Shown: in pieces, positions 51,035 through 59,798 of the stretch
How the letters are laid out: each line of letters begins with the position of its first letter
How positions within the stretch are numbered: the first letter of the stretch is position 1
Origin: Streptomyces cellostaticus
Lineage (GTDB): Bacteria; Actinomycetota; Actinomycetes; Streptomycetales; Streptomycetaceae
Reading direction: 5' to 3'
Length of the DNA: 64,000 bases
Assembly: GCF_023630175.1 (NCBI RefSeq)
Contig: NZ_JALLIN010000001.1
Span: 248,001 to 312,000 of the forward strand
Notes under the pieces: generated by a model
The model's input: only the letters and a program-made list of their open reading frames with translations
The model's database searches: none
Told to the model about the DNA's origin: nothing
Translations under genes and position numbers: made by a program

Positions 51035-53326
51035 ATGGCCCACGCACCCTCGTCCGACGAGGAGATCGCACAGTCACGTCCCCGGATACGCAGGGATGTT
51101 CTCTTCACCCAGACCCCGAACGGTGTGCTGTTCCACAACGCCCACGGGGGGTTCAACGTCGTCACCCAGTCCGCCTACCGCTTCGCCACGCTGGTCGTGC
51201 CTCACCTCAACGGTGAGCGGAGGGTCGAGGAACTGTGCGCCGGCCTCGGGGAAATGCACCGCGACATGGTGGTCCGACTCGTGCGCGCGCTCTACGCGCG
51301 TGGTTTCGCCCGGGACGTCAAGTCCAGACCGGCGGCCGACGTGCTTCCCCCACAGATCACCGCGCGTTTCGCCCACCAGCTCGGCTACCTCGACCACTAC
51401 GCGGACGAGGCGCCGGTACGGTTCCTGCGCTTCCGCTCCACCCCGGTCGCCGTGCTCGGCGGCGATGCGCTGGCCCGGTGGGCCGCGCTCGGGCTCCTCC
51501 GCAACGGCTGCGCCACCGTGGCCGTCACCGAACAGGCCCCGTCGCAGGGCGTGCTCAGCCGCGAACTGCACGGCGTGGAAGGCACCACCGAGCTCGACGC
51601 CGAGGCCGCCGACCTCGCGGCGGCCGACTGCTCCGCGCGCCTTGCCCGACTGCCGCGTCCGGCCGACGGGAGGTACGGCTGGGCCGACCTCGAGGGGTGG
51701 GACACCGTCCTGGTCACCGGTGTGGAGGGGCCCCGCCAGATGCTCCGGCTGCTCGCCGAGGGCGTGCCCGCCGGACGGCGGCTGCTCGGCGCCTGGACGT
51801 TCGGCAACCGCGCCGTGGTCGGACCGGTGATGACCGCCGGCACACCCGGCTGCTGGTGCTGCGCCGCACTGCGGCTCGGCGCGGCGGCCGACGCCGCCGA
51901 CAGTGCGGCGCTCTGGGCCTCGACGGGCCCTGCCGCACCGCTCGGCGTGCCCACGCCCGCCCTCGCCGGCCCACTGGCCGGGATGCTCGGCAACCTCCTG
52001 GGCTTCGAGGTGTTCCGCCTGGTCACCGAGGCCCTGCCGGCCGAGACTCTCAACCAGGTCGTCGTCCAGGACCTCGACTCCCTCGACGTACTGACCGAAC
52101 CGCTGCTGCCACACCCTCGCTGCCCGTTCTGCGGCACCGAGGACACGGGTGCGACCGGCGACGCCACGCCCGGCGGTGACCTCCTGCGCACGCCTCACAG
52201 CGACGACCGACCCGCCGCTCTCCCCTCCGACGGCACCGCCGACGAGGACGCAGGCAGGGCCGCTATCACCGCGCTGGAGCGGCGCGATGTGCTCGTGCGC
52301 GAGGCGGCCGGCGTGTTCACCGCGTACGCCGACGACGATTGGGAGCAGACGCCGCTGAAGGTCGGCACCGTCCGTCTGGGCATCGCCCCGGGCCAGGTGC
52401 GCCGGGTGTCCGCCGCCGACGTCCATCACGTGGCCGGTGCGCGCCTGGAAGCCCTCTTCCGTGCCGCCGAGGTCTACGCCGAGCACGTGGTACCGCCCCC
52501 GGTGCTGGACGCCGACGCGCTGGAGAGGGCCGTCGGCACGTGGCGGCGGGTCGCACCGGCCGAGTTCGCCGTGTCCAGTGGACTGGCCGTGACCGCCGAC
52601 CGGATCACCCACTGGAGCGCGGCCACTTCCCTGGTGGACGGAGGGAGGGTGCTGGTGCCCGCCGGAGCCGTCCGCACCCTCGGCGGCTGGAACGACCAGG
52701 GCCTGTTCGAACGGACCTCGGCCGGCACCGGCGCCGCCGGCAGCCCGCGCGGCGCGCTCGCCCGTGCCCTGCGCACCGCCCTCACGCTTGACGCGCTGCG
52801 CGGTGCGGTCCGTCGCACGGCCTCGGTGACCGTCGTGGACCCGGCCTCGCTCACCGGAGATCCCGCACTCCTCTTCCTGCTTCGTTCGGCGAAGAACCTG
52901 GGTGTCACGCCGGAGATCCTCGACCTGACGGCAGCGGGCGGCGGGCACGGTCTGCCGGTCGCGATGGCGCGTCTGACCGACGCGGCGACGGGCGGGGTGC
53001 GCTGGGCCGCCGGCAGCGGACTGCGCCCGCGCGAGGCCGTGCTGGAGGCGCTGCGCGACCTCCTCGGCACCGAGCAACTGCGCCGGGCCGGTGCGGAACC
53101 CGACACCGGCGACCCGCTCTGGGCCGACCTGGAGGCCGCGACCCTGGTCGCCTCCGATGTCGTACCGCTGCCGGAGGCCGCGACCGGTTGGGCTGCCGTA
53201 CTGGACCGTCTTGCCGCGGCGGGCCGGGACGCGTTCGCGGTACCGGTGGCCGCTACCGACCTCGCCGTCGGCCAGATCCACACGGCGCGGGTCCTGCTGA
53301 CCGGCGAGGCGTGTCGTGCCCGCTGA
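51035..53326 (+). CDS. TOMM leader-peptide-binding F protein (PqqD-like RRE, E1-like, degenerate YcaO-like)
   Basis: 763 residues from the ATG at 51035, with CGGAGGA upstream. Residues 20-95 form a PqqD-like winged-helix recognition element (VLFTQTPNGVLFHNAHGGF...). Residues 130-370 resemble the ThiF/E1-like domain of azole-forming synthetases with a cysteine zinc set: CWCC (273-276) and CPFC (363-366). The ATP-binding loop is poorly conserved (VLGGDALARWAALGL). Residues about 410-763 look like a decayed YcaO-like domain (AADVHHVAGARLEALFRAAE). The protein should bind the precursor leader and present it to the YcaO partner, whose gene overlaps its 3' end. The precursor is not visible in this window. 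Confidence 0.88.
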   Translation: MAHAPSSDEEIAQSRPRIRRDVLFTQTPNGVLFHNAHGGFNVVTQSAYRFATLVVPHLNGERRVEELCAGLGEMHRDMVVRLVRALYARGFARDVKSRPAADVLPPQITARFAHQLGYLDHYADEAPVRFLRFRSTPVAVLGGDALARWAALGLLRNGCATVAVTEQAPSQGVLSRELHGVEGTTELDAEAADLAAADCSARLARLPRPADGRYGWADLEGWDTVLVTGVEGPRQMLRLLAEGVPAGRRLLGAWTFGNRAVVGPVMTAGTPGCWCCAALRLGAAADAADSAALWASTGPAAPLGVPTPALAGPLAGMLGNLLGFEVFRLVTEALPAETLNQVVVQDLDSLDVLTEPLLPHPRCPFCGTEDTGATGDATPGGDLLRTPHSDDRPAALPSDGTADEDAGRAAITALERRDVLVREAAGVFTAYADDDWEQTPLKVGTVRLGIAPGQVRRVSAADVHHVAGARLEALFRAAEVYAEHVVPPPVLDADALERAVGTWRRVAPAEFAVSSGLAVTADRITHWSAATSLVDGGRVLVPAGAVRTLGGWNDQGLFERTSAGTGAAGSPRGALARALRTALTLDALRGAVRRTASVTVVDPASLTGDPALLFLLRSAKNLGVTPEILDLTAAGGGHGLPVAMARLTDAATGGVRWAAGSGLRPREAVLEALRDLLGTEQLRRAGAEPDTGDPLWADLEAATLVASDVVPLPEAATGWAAVLDRLAAAGRDAFAVPVAATDLAVGQIHTARVLLTGEACRAR

Positions 53327-55262
53327 GACCGTCACGGCGCCACGATCCCGCTCCGGTGCGCGGGGCCCGTGGGACGCGGTGTGCGCCGATCTCACCGCCG
53401 GCCTGACAACCGCCCTTGCGGGCCGGTATCCGGCAGCGCCGCCTGCCGTGGTGGTCCCGCTCGGCGTCCGGGACGAACTGGCCGCCGAACCCCGGGAGTA
53501 CGCGCCGGGTGCCGCACCGGTCGGCCTCTACGGGCACCACGCGGTGGTCGGCCCCGTCGCCTTGCCCGGCACACCCGGGTGTCCGCAGTGTCTGGCCCGC
53601 CGCTGGCAGGCCGTGCGTGCCGGGTTCCTGCGGGAAGCCCTGGAACGGGGCGGCGAGACCCGCGCCACCGGGACGCCGCCGTGGCGGGTCGGCTTCGGGG
53701 TGGACGCCCTCGCGGCCCTCGTGGCCGAGGCGGGCCGGCGGCCCCGCGCCGAACGCGGCCGCCCGTGGGTCTGGCTGCTGGACCTGGAAACCCTGCGTGT
53801 CGCCCGGTACCCGCTGGTGCCCGACGGCGAGTGCCCGACCTGCGCGGTGCTGCCCGAGGACACCGCGGAGGCCGCCCGGATCGTCCTGGAACGCAAGCCC
53901 GAGCACGCCCCGGGCAGCTTCCGGCTGCGTCCGCCGGGCGCGTACGACCTGCCGCTGGAGGCGTTCGCCAATCCCGTGACCGGGATGCTCGGGCCGTCCG
54001 TCGTCCCCGACCTGGCGTCCGCATCGACCTCCTCCGTGGTGGGCGCGTTCACCACTCGTTCCGGTGCCTACCTGCGGGAGTGCTACTGGGGCGGGCACAC
54101 CGGCGCCTACGGTGCGAGCACACGGGTCGGGCTGCTGGAGGGGCTGGAGCGGTACGCCGGGATGCGGGCTCGGGCGAAGCGGACGGTGATCACGGCTGCC
54201 CTCGACGAGTTGGGCGACACGGCGGTCGACCCGCGTGTCACCGGCCTGTATTCCGACGCCTTCCACGCCTCCGAGACGGACGCGCCGCGCTTCGCACCGG
54301 ACCGGCCGGTGGACTGGGTGTGGGGGTGGTCGCTGCGCGACTCCCGGCCGGTCCTCGTACCGGAGATCGTGGCGTACTACCACGCCCCGGGCGGCGCCCG
54401 GCAGCGCTTCGTGCAGGAGAGCTCCAACGGCTGTGCCTCCGGCGGCAGTCCGGTGGAGGCCGTGCACCACGGGCTGATGGAGGCCGTAGAGCGCGACGCG
54501 TTCCTGCTGGCCTGGTTCGGGCGGGCCCGGCTGCCCGAGATCGACCCGGCGAGCAGCACCACACCGGCGACGCGGGCCATGGTCGACCGGCTGGCGATGT
54601 ACGGCTACCGGGCCCGGTTCTTCGACACCCGCATCACCTTCCCCGTGCCGGTGGTGACCGCCGTCGCCGAACGGATCGACGGGGGGCCGGGCTCGCTCTG
54701 CTTCGGCGCGGGTGCCTCGCTCGACCCGGAGGCCGCGCTCGCGGCGGGCCTGTGCGAGATCGCCACCGACTGCGTCAATCTGCGCCGCCGCACCGACCGC
54801 GAGGAGGGCAGACTGCGCCGTATGGCACGCGACTTCGGCGAGGTGCAGGTGCTGCATGACCACCCACTGCTGTACGGGTTGCCCGAGATGCGCCGGTACG
54901 CCGACTTCCTGCTGCACGGCCGGGACGACGCGGAGCGGGTGCCGCTCGCCGCGCTCGCACCGGGTGCCGCGGCGTTGCATCCCTCCTGCGCTCTGCGGGA
55001 CAAAGTGGAGGCCTGCGTCACCGCCGTCGCCGAGCGCGGCTTCGACGTGGTGGTGGTCGACCAGACAGCGTACGAGCAGCGCGCCCTGGGTCTGTACACG
55101 GTGAAGGTCCTGGTGCCCGGTCTGATCCCGATCGACTTCGGCTGGCGCCGGCAGCGCGGCCCGCTGATGCCCCGCGTCCGCACGGCGCTGCGCGAGGCCG
55201 GGCTCCGCGACGACGACCTGTCCCCGGAGGACCTCAACCCGGCCCCCCATCCCTTCCCCTGA
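53316..55262 (+). CDS. E1-YcaO azoline cyclodehydratase
   Basis: 648 residues from a GTG overlapping the F-protein gene by 11 nt. Residues 1-200 are an E1-like partial domain with the zinc cysteine pairs CPQC (89-92) and CPTC (173-176). The YcaO domain follows: STSSVVGAF, ASTRVGLLEGLERYAG (268-282, ATP/Mg ligands Glu and Arg), QESSNGCASGG, HHGLMEAVERDAFLLAWF and CEIATDC. It ends in PHPFP, the PxPxP C-terminus typical of azoline-forming YcaO proteins. The reaction is ATP-dependent cyclisation of Cys, Ser or Thr side chains of a leader-bound precursor to thiazolines or oxazolines. All conserved catalytic features I can check are present. Confidence 0.94.
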   Translation: MPAETVTAPRSRSGARGPWDAVCADLTAGLTTALAGRYPAAPPAVVVPLGVRDELAAEPREYAPGAAPVGLYGHHAVVGPVALPGTPGCPQCLARRWQAVRAGFLREALERGGETRATGTPPWRVGFGVDALAALVAEAGRRPRAERGRPWVWLLDLETLRVARYPLVPDGECPTCAVLPEDTAEAARIVLERKPEHAPGSFRLRPPGAYDLPLEAFANPVTGMLGPSVVPDLASASTSSVVGAFTTRSGAYLRECYWGGHTGAYGASTRVGLLEGLERYAGMRARAKRTVITAALDELGDTAVDPRVTGLYSDAFHASETDAPRFAPDRPVDWVWGWSLRDSRPVLVPEIVAYYHAPGGARQRFVQESSNGCASGGSPVEAVHHGLMEAVERDAFLLAWFGRARLPEIDPASSTTPATRAMVDRLAMYGYRARFFDTRITFPVPVVTAVAERIDGGPGSLCFGAGASLDPEAALAAGLCEIATDCVNLRRRTDREEGRLRRMARDFGEVQVLHDHPLLYGLPEMRRYADFLLHGRDDAERVPLAALAPGAAALHPSCALRDKVEACVTAVAERGFDVVVVDQTAYEQRALGLYTVKVLVPGLIPIDFGWRRQRGPLMPRVRTALREAGLRDDDLSPEDLNPAPHPFP

Positions 55263-55338
55263 CGATCCGTACCAGCCACCCGGGCGCCGGGTCCCGAGCG
55301 GCCGGCGTCCACCAGAGGAGCACAAGAAGGGAGTGATC

Positions 55339-56925
55339 ATGGGATTCGCCCATGAGTACGCGACCGCGGTGATGCGGCGGGGCAGGAACCCCATGGAGCC
55401 GGCCGACTTCGTCCCCGACTGGGCCGACCGCCCCCGCAAGGGCAAGTTCTTCCCCGGTGCCCCGTCCTTCCCGCTGCCCGACGGCGGCTGCGCCGACGAT
55501 GCGACGCTCGGCCGGGGTCTGTTCGGGGAGCGCGGCACCGGGGCGTTCACCCTGCCGCTGCTCGGCGCGATGCTCCGCGACTCCTACGGCCTCACCGGCC
55601 GCCGCCTCGCCGTGCAGGCCAACAGCGACCTGGGCTCGCTGCCGTTCCACGCCCAGGCGAACTGGTCCCGCGGTACCGCGTCCGGTGGCGGCCTGTACCC
55701 GATCGGCATTCACTGGGCGAGCGGCGCCGGTGGTCCCCTCACACCGGGGGTCTACCACTACGACACCCCCCACCACCGTCTCGACCGGCTGCTGTCGGGA
55801 GACGTCACGGGTGAAGTCCGGGCCTGCCTGAAGGACTTGCCCGGAGCAGCCGAAACCGACCAGTTCCTGGTACTGGGAGTGACCTTCTGGCAGAACTCCT
55901 TCAAATACAACAGCTTCGGCTACCACGCCATCACCATGGACATCGGCGCCCTGCTGCAGACCTGGCGGATGTGGTCCCGGGCGCACGGCATCCATCTGGG
56001 CAGCGCCCTCTGGTTCGACGAGCCCCGGCTCGGCCGGCTGCTCGGGCTGGACCCGGAGGAGGAAGGAGTGTTCGCCGTCGTACCGTTGCCCTGGTCGGGG
56101 ACCGCCCCCGTGCCCCCGCCCTCGGCCCCCGGTACACGCGTTCGCCGCACCCCCGCCGAGAAGTCCCGCCGGGTCCGGTTCTTCCCGACCCTGCGCCGTG
56201 TGCACGAGGCCACACTGGAGGGCGCCGCCGACCGGCCCGCCGCGCACACCCTCGACCCCGCCCTGGCCCTTCCCGCGGGTCCGGGCGACCGTGTGCCACT
56301 GCCCGCGCCCGACTCGCTGAACATCCCCGTGCGGCGGGCCCTGCGTGAACGCCGCAGCAGCTTCGGCCGGTTCACCGCCCACGTACCGCTCGACGCCGCC
56401 CGGCTCGCCGCCGCGCTCGCCGCGGCCGTCGCCGCCAGCACCCTGGACAGCGACACCGAGACGTCCGGCGGAGCGCCCCTCACCCGGCTCTTCGTCTTCG
56501 TCAACCACGTGGACGGCGTCCCCGCGGGTCTGTACGTCCACGACCGGGACACGGGCGAGCTGGTGCTGGTGAAGGCCGGCAGTTTCGGCCTCTTCCTCCA
56601 GGAGAACTACTTCCTGGCGAACTACAACCTGGAGCAGGCGGCCGCCGTTCTGGTGCCGGTGGCCCGTACACACGCCGTACTGGACGCGGTCGGCGATCGC
56701 GGCTACCGCCTGGTCAACGCCTCGGTGGGCGCCACCGCCCAGGCCGTGTACACCGCCGCGTCCGCCACCAGGACGGGGTGCGGGGTCGCGCTGGGCTTCG
56801 ACTGCGTCTCCTACGCGGAGCAGTTCGCGGTGGGCGAGCAGGACGAGGTCCCGCTTCTGATCATGATGATCGGCAACGAGCGGCCCCACCCGGCCGACTA
56901 CCGCTACGAGATCGTCGCCCCATGA
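55339..56925 (+). CDS. SagB/ThcOx-type azoline dehydrogenase
   Basis: 528 residues from the ATG at 55339 (AAGGGAG upstream). It has two nitroreductase-fold halves. The N-terminal half (about 40-240) contains RGTASGGGLYPIGIHW and YHAITMDIGALLQTWRMW; the C-terminal half (about 325-525) has IPVRRALRERRSSFGRF, LVFVN-type strands, NYNLEQAAAVLVPVA and YRLVNASVGATAQAVYTAAS. This is the FMN-dependent oxidase that aromatises azolines to azoles after the YcaO step. It lies 76 nt after the YcaO gene, and its stop overlaps an in-frame ATG of the LanB reading frame. Confidence 0.92.
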   Translation: MGFAHEYATAVMRRGRNPMEPADFVPDWADRPRKGKFFPGAPSFPLPDGGCADDATLGRGLFGERGTGAFTLPLLGAMLRDSYGLTGRRLAVQANSDLGSLPFHAQANWSRGTASGGGLYPIGIHWASGAGGPLTPGVYHYDTPHHRLDRLLSGDVTGEVRACLKDLPGAAETDQFLVLGVTFWQNSFKYNSFGYHAITMDIGALLQTWRMWSRAHGIHLGSALWFDEPRLGRLLGLDPEEEGVFAVVPLPWSGTAPVPPPSAPGTRVRRTPAEKSRRVRFFPTLRRVHEATLEGAADRPAAHTLDPALALPAGPGDRVPLPAPDSLNIPVRRALRERRSSFGRFTAHVPLDAARLAAALAAAVAASTLDSDTETSGGAPLTRLFVFVNHVDGVPAGLYVHDRDTGELVLVKAGSFGLFLQENYFLANYNLEQAAAVLVPVARTHAVLDAVGDRGYRLVNASVGATAQAVYTAASATRTGCGVALGFDCVSYAEQFAVGEQDEVPLLIMMIGNERPHPADYRYEIVAP

Positions 56926-56952
56926 CCCGGAGTCCTCGTCCCCTCCCCGGCA

Positions 56953-56969
56953 CGCCCGGAAGCCGGGCG
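56953..56969. repeat. Perfect hairpin at the dehydrogenase/LanB junction
   Basis: CGCCCGG-AAG-CCGGGCG forms a 7-bp stem with a 3-nt loop, 27 nt after the dehydrogenase stop and 45 nt before the preferred LanB start. It could modulate read-through or translation between the two genes, or lie inside LanB if the earlier start is used. Confidence 0.45.
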
Positions 56970-57014
56970 CACGCTCCCCGGTTCGCGGCGCGCCCCACAC
57001 GAAAGGCGCACGGC

Positions 57015-59798
57015 ATGCGTCCGGCCTCCGGCACCACGCAGGGAACCCCCGACACGGCCGACGCGCCCATGACCCTGCATCATCGCTTCATGCTGCGCGT
57101 CGCCGGGCTGCCGGTCGGCATCGTCGAGGCGCTGCGCGCGCCCGAGGCCGCCGACTGGGCCGCGCGTACCGCCGCCGAGGAAGACCGGCTCCGCGCGCTC
57201 GGCGCCCGGCTGAGCGACCCGCTCTCGCACGCGGTCGGCGCCGCGGCCGACCCGGCGCTGCGGCGCCGTCTGCTCACCCTGCGCCGGCAGGTGTTCAACA
57301 ACCGGCTGCCCGGCGACCTCGACGCGGCCCGCGCTCTTGCGGCCGGACTCGTCGGCGGTACCGGAGCGGATCTCACCGCATGGCTCGACGCCCGCGTCCG
57401 CTGGGCGCAGCTGCGGACCGAGGGCGACACCGTGCTCCGGGGGTCGCTCGCCCGGACCCGGGCGGCCCTGCGCGATATCGCGCGTGACGACCGCCTGCGC
57501 CAGGGCCTGTTGCTGGCCTCGCCGACTCTGGAGGAGCGGCTCGACGCGTACGCCTCCGCCCCGGCCGCCACACCCGGAAAGCGCGCTCGCAAGATGGAGC
57601 GCTCGCTGCTGTCCTACCTCTACCGCACGGCCTGCAAGACGAGCCCGTTCAGCACACTCACCGGCATCGCCCTCGGCACGTTCGAGGCGGCCGGGCCAGC
57701 CGACGGACCGGCGCCGACCGTGGTGGACGACGACTGGAGGGGCCATCCCCGTCTGAACGTCGTCGTCCTCACCCGCCTCGCCGACCTCATCGCCGCCGAC
57801 CCGGTGCGCCGCGCGGATCTCCCAGTCAGCCTCTCGTCCGGCTGGAAGCTCGACGAGGACCGCGTCCGCTACGTCCAGCGGGCTGTCGCCGCCGGCGACG
57901 ACAGCGCACCGGTCAGCTTCGACGCCGCCCAGGACCGCCTGTTCTTCCTGCGCCGCCAGGGTGCCCTGGACGGGATGCTGGCACTGCTGCGGGACCACGA
58001 GGGCACACTGCGCCACGGCGACCTGGCCCGCTGGCTGGCCACCGCGACCGGCGCCGGGGTCGAGGAGGCCGGGCAGTACCTCTCCGCCCTGCGCGACCTC
58101 GGCATGCTGCAATTGCCCAGCCTCGCCACGAGCGTGCACGGCGGTGACCCGCTGGGCGCCTTCCAGCGGTCGCTGCGCGCGGTACACCGCCCCTGGGCGG
58201 ACGAGATCGCCGCACGCCTGGACAGCCCGGCCGACGCCCTGGCCCGCTACCCCGGGTCGGACGCCCCCACCCGGCGTGCCCTGCTGGCCTCGCTCCGCGC
58301 CGACCTGCTCTCCCTGCAGGCCGGCCTCGGCGCAGAACGTCCGCTGCTGCCGCAGACGTTGCTCTACGAGGACGTGTCCGCCGGGACCACCACCGCCGAC
58401 CTGGGTGAGTGGGCCGCACTGGCCGCCGGACCACTGCTCTCGATCGGTCGTGTGCTGCCGGCGTTCGACGTGGCGCTGCCCCAGCGACTCACCCTCAAGG
58501 GCTTCTTCCTCGCCCGCTTCGGGCGCGGCGGACGCTGCCCGGACCTGCTGCGGCTGCTCCACGACTTCCACGAGGACATCTTCCGCCAGTACCTCCAGTT
58601 CACCGCCGCGCGCGACGGGTTCCTGCCCGACGGCAGCCATGCCCCCGAGGAGAACTGGCTCGGCATGGCCGAGATCACGGCCGTCGACCGGGCCCGCGCG
58701 ACACTCACCGCCCGAGTGTGCGCCGCCTGGGCCCAACTTCCTTCCGACGCAGTTGAGTTCGTGCTGGACAACGCCACGGTGGACGCCGTAGCCGAGCAAC
58801 TCGAGGGCGCCGCACCCGGCTTCCGGCCGCAGAGCCACTTCCTCCAGCTGGCCCGCCGCGAGGGCGATCCGCTGGTCGTCCTCAACAACTCCTACGGCGG
58901 GCTCTGTTTCCCCTTCACTCGCTTCACCCACTGCTTCGACACGGCGACGGACGGCCAGGACGGCGGGCCGGGCCTGACCGGCGCCCTGCGCGAGGAACTG
59001 CGCCGGGTGCTGCCGCCTGGTGCGGTCTTCGCCGAGGTGACCGCCGGTGCCGCGACGACCAATCTGAACCTCCACGGCCGGCTGACCGACTACGAGATCG
59101 TCTGTCCCGGCGAGAGCAGCACCGCGCCCGAGGAGGCCCGTCTCCATCTGGACGATCTCTGCGCCGTGCACGACGAGGACACCGACCGGTTGCTGTTGCG
59201 CTCCCGGCGCCTGGACGTCGAGGTCGTACCGCTGTACCTCGGCTACCTCGTGCCCATGGTGCTGCCCGAGATCCCGCGTACCCTGCTGCTGTTCTCGCCG
59301 ACTGCCCGCTCGGTACTGGACGTGTGGCGCGGGGTACCCACCGGACCGGGTGACGCGGGCGTCACCCGCCGCCCCCGGGTCCGCCACCACTCCCTGGTCC
59401 TCCAGCGGCGCTCCTGGACGGCCACTTACGGCGGCCTGCCGCAGCACGCCCCCGGGACCGGCGACGCCGACCGGTACCTCGCCTGGCACCGCTGGCGCAC
59501 CCGGCACGGCCTGCCTGCCCGAGTGTTCGCCACTGTGCACGGGGAGGCCGAAGACAGCGCGGCGCACGGCTGGTCCGGCCTTTCCAAGCCCCAGTACGTC
59601 GACTTCGACAGCCCGCTCTCGCTCACCGCTCTCGAAGGGCTCCTGGCCGGCAAAAGCGCCCGCACGGTCTTCGAGGAGATGCTCCCCGGCGAGAACGAGC
59701 TGCACGTCACCTCCCCCCGCGGCCGGCATGTCGCCGAATTCGCCGTCGAACTGCTGCCCGGCCCGGCCGTCCCACCCGAAGAGGAAGGAACCCGATGA
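57015..59798 (+). CDS. LanB-type dehydratase, glutamylation (N-terminal) protein
   Basis: 927 residues from the ATG at 57015, supported by GAAAGG 8 nt upstream. An ATG at 56922 overlaps the previous stop (ATGA) but adds 31 Pro/Arg-rich residues. The fold starts at LHHRFMLRVAGLPVGIVEAL, the usual Lant_dehydr_N entry, and continues with ERSLLSYLYRTACKTSPFST, PRLNVVVLTRLADLI, VLNNSYGGLCFPFTRF, NLNLHGRLTDYEIVCPGESS and RHHSLVLQRRSW. The separate SpaB_C domain is absent from its end and is encoded by the next gene. By homology it transfers glutamate from Glu-tRNA to Ser/Thr side chains before elimination to dehydroamino acids. The stop overlaps the next start (ATGA). Confidence 0.9.
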   Translation: MRPASGTTQGTPDTADAPMTLHHRFMLRVAGLPVGIVEALRAPEAADWAARTAAEEDRLRALGARLSDPLSHAVGAAADPALRRRLLTLRRQVFNNRLPGDLDAARALAAGLVGGTGADLTAWLDARVRWAQLRTEGDTVLRGSLARTRAALRDIARDDRLRQGLLLASPTLEERLDAYASAPAATPGKRARKMERSLLSYLYRTACKTSPFSTLTGIALGTFEAAGPADGPAPTVVDDDWRGHPRLNVVVLTRLADLIAADPVRRADLPVSLSSGWKLDEDRVRYVQRAVAAGDDSAPVSFDAAQDRLFFLRRQGALDGMLALLRDHEGTLRHGDLARWLATATGAGVEEAGQYLSALRDLGMLQLPSLATSVHGGDPLGAFQRSLRAVHRPWADEIAARLDSPADALARYPGSDAPTRRALLASLRADLLSLQAGLGAERPLLPQTLLYEDVSAGTTTADLGEWAALAAGPLLSIGRVLPAFDVALPQRLTLKGFFLARFGRGGRCPDLLRLLHDFHEDIFRQYLQFTAARDGFLPDGSHAPEENWLGMAEITAVDRARATLTARVCAAWAQLPSDAVEFVLDNATVDAVAEQLEGAAPGFRPQSHFLQLARREGDPLVVLNNSYGGLCFPFTRFTHCFDTATDGQDGGPGLTGALREELRRVLPPGAVFAEVTAGAATTNLNLHGRLTDYEIVCPGESSTAPEEARLHLDDLCAVHDEDTDRLLLRSRRLDVEVVPLYLGYLVPMVLPEIPRTLLLFSPTARSVLDVWRGVPTGPGDAGVTRRPRVRHHSLVLQRRSWTATYGGLPQHAPGTGDADRYLAWHRWRTRHGLPARVFATVHGEAEDSAAHGWSGLSKPQYVDFDSPLSLTALEGLLAGKSARTVFEEMLPGENELHVTSPRGRHVAEFAVELLPGPAVPPEEEGTR

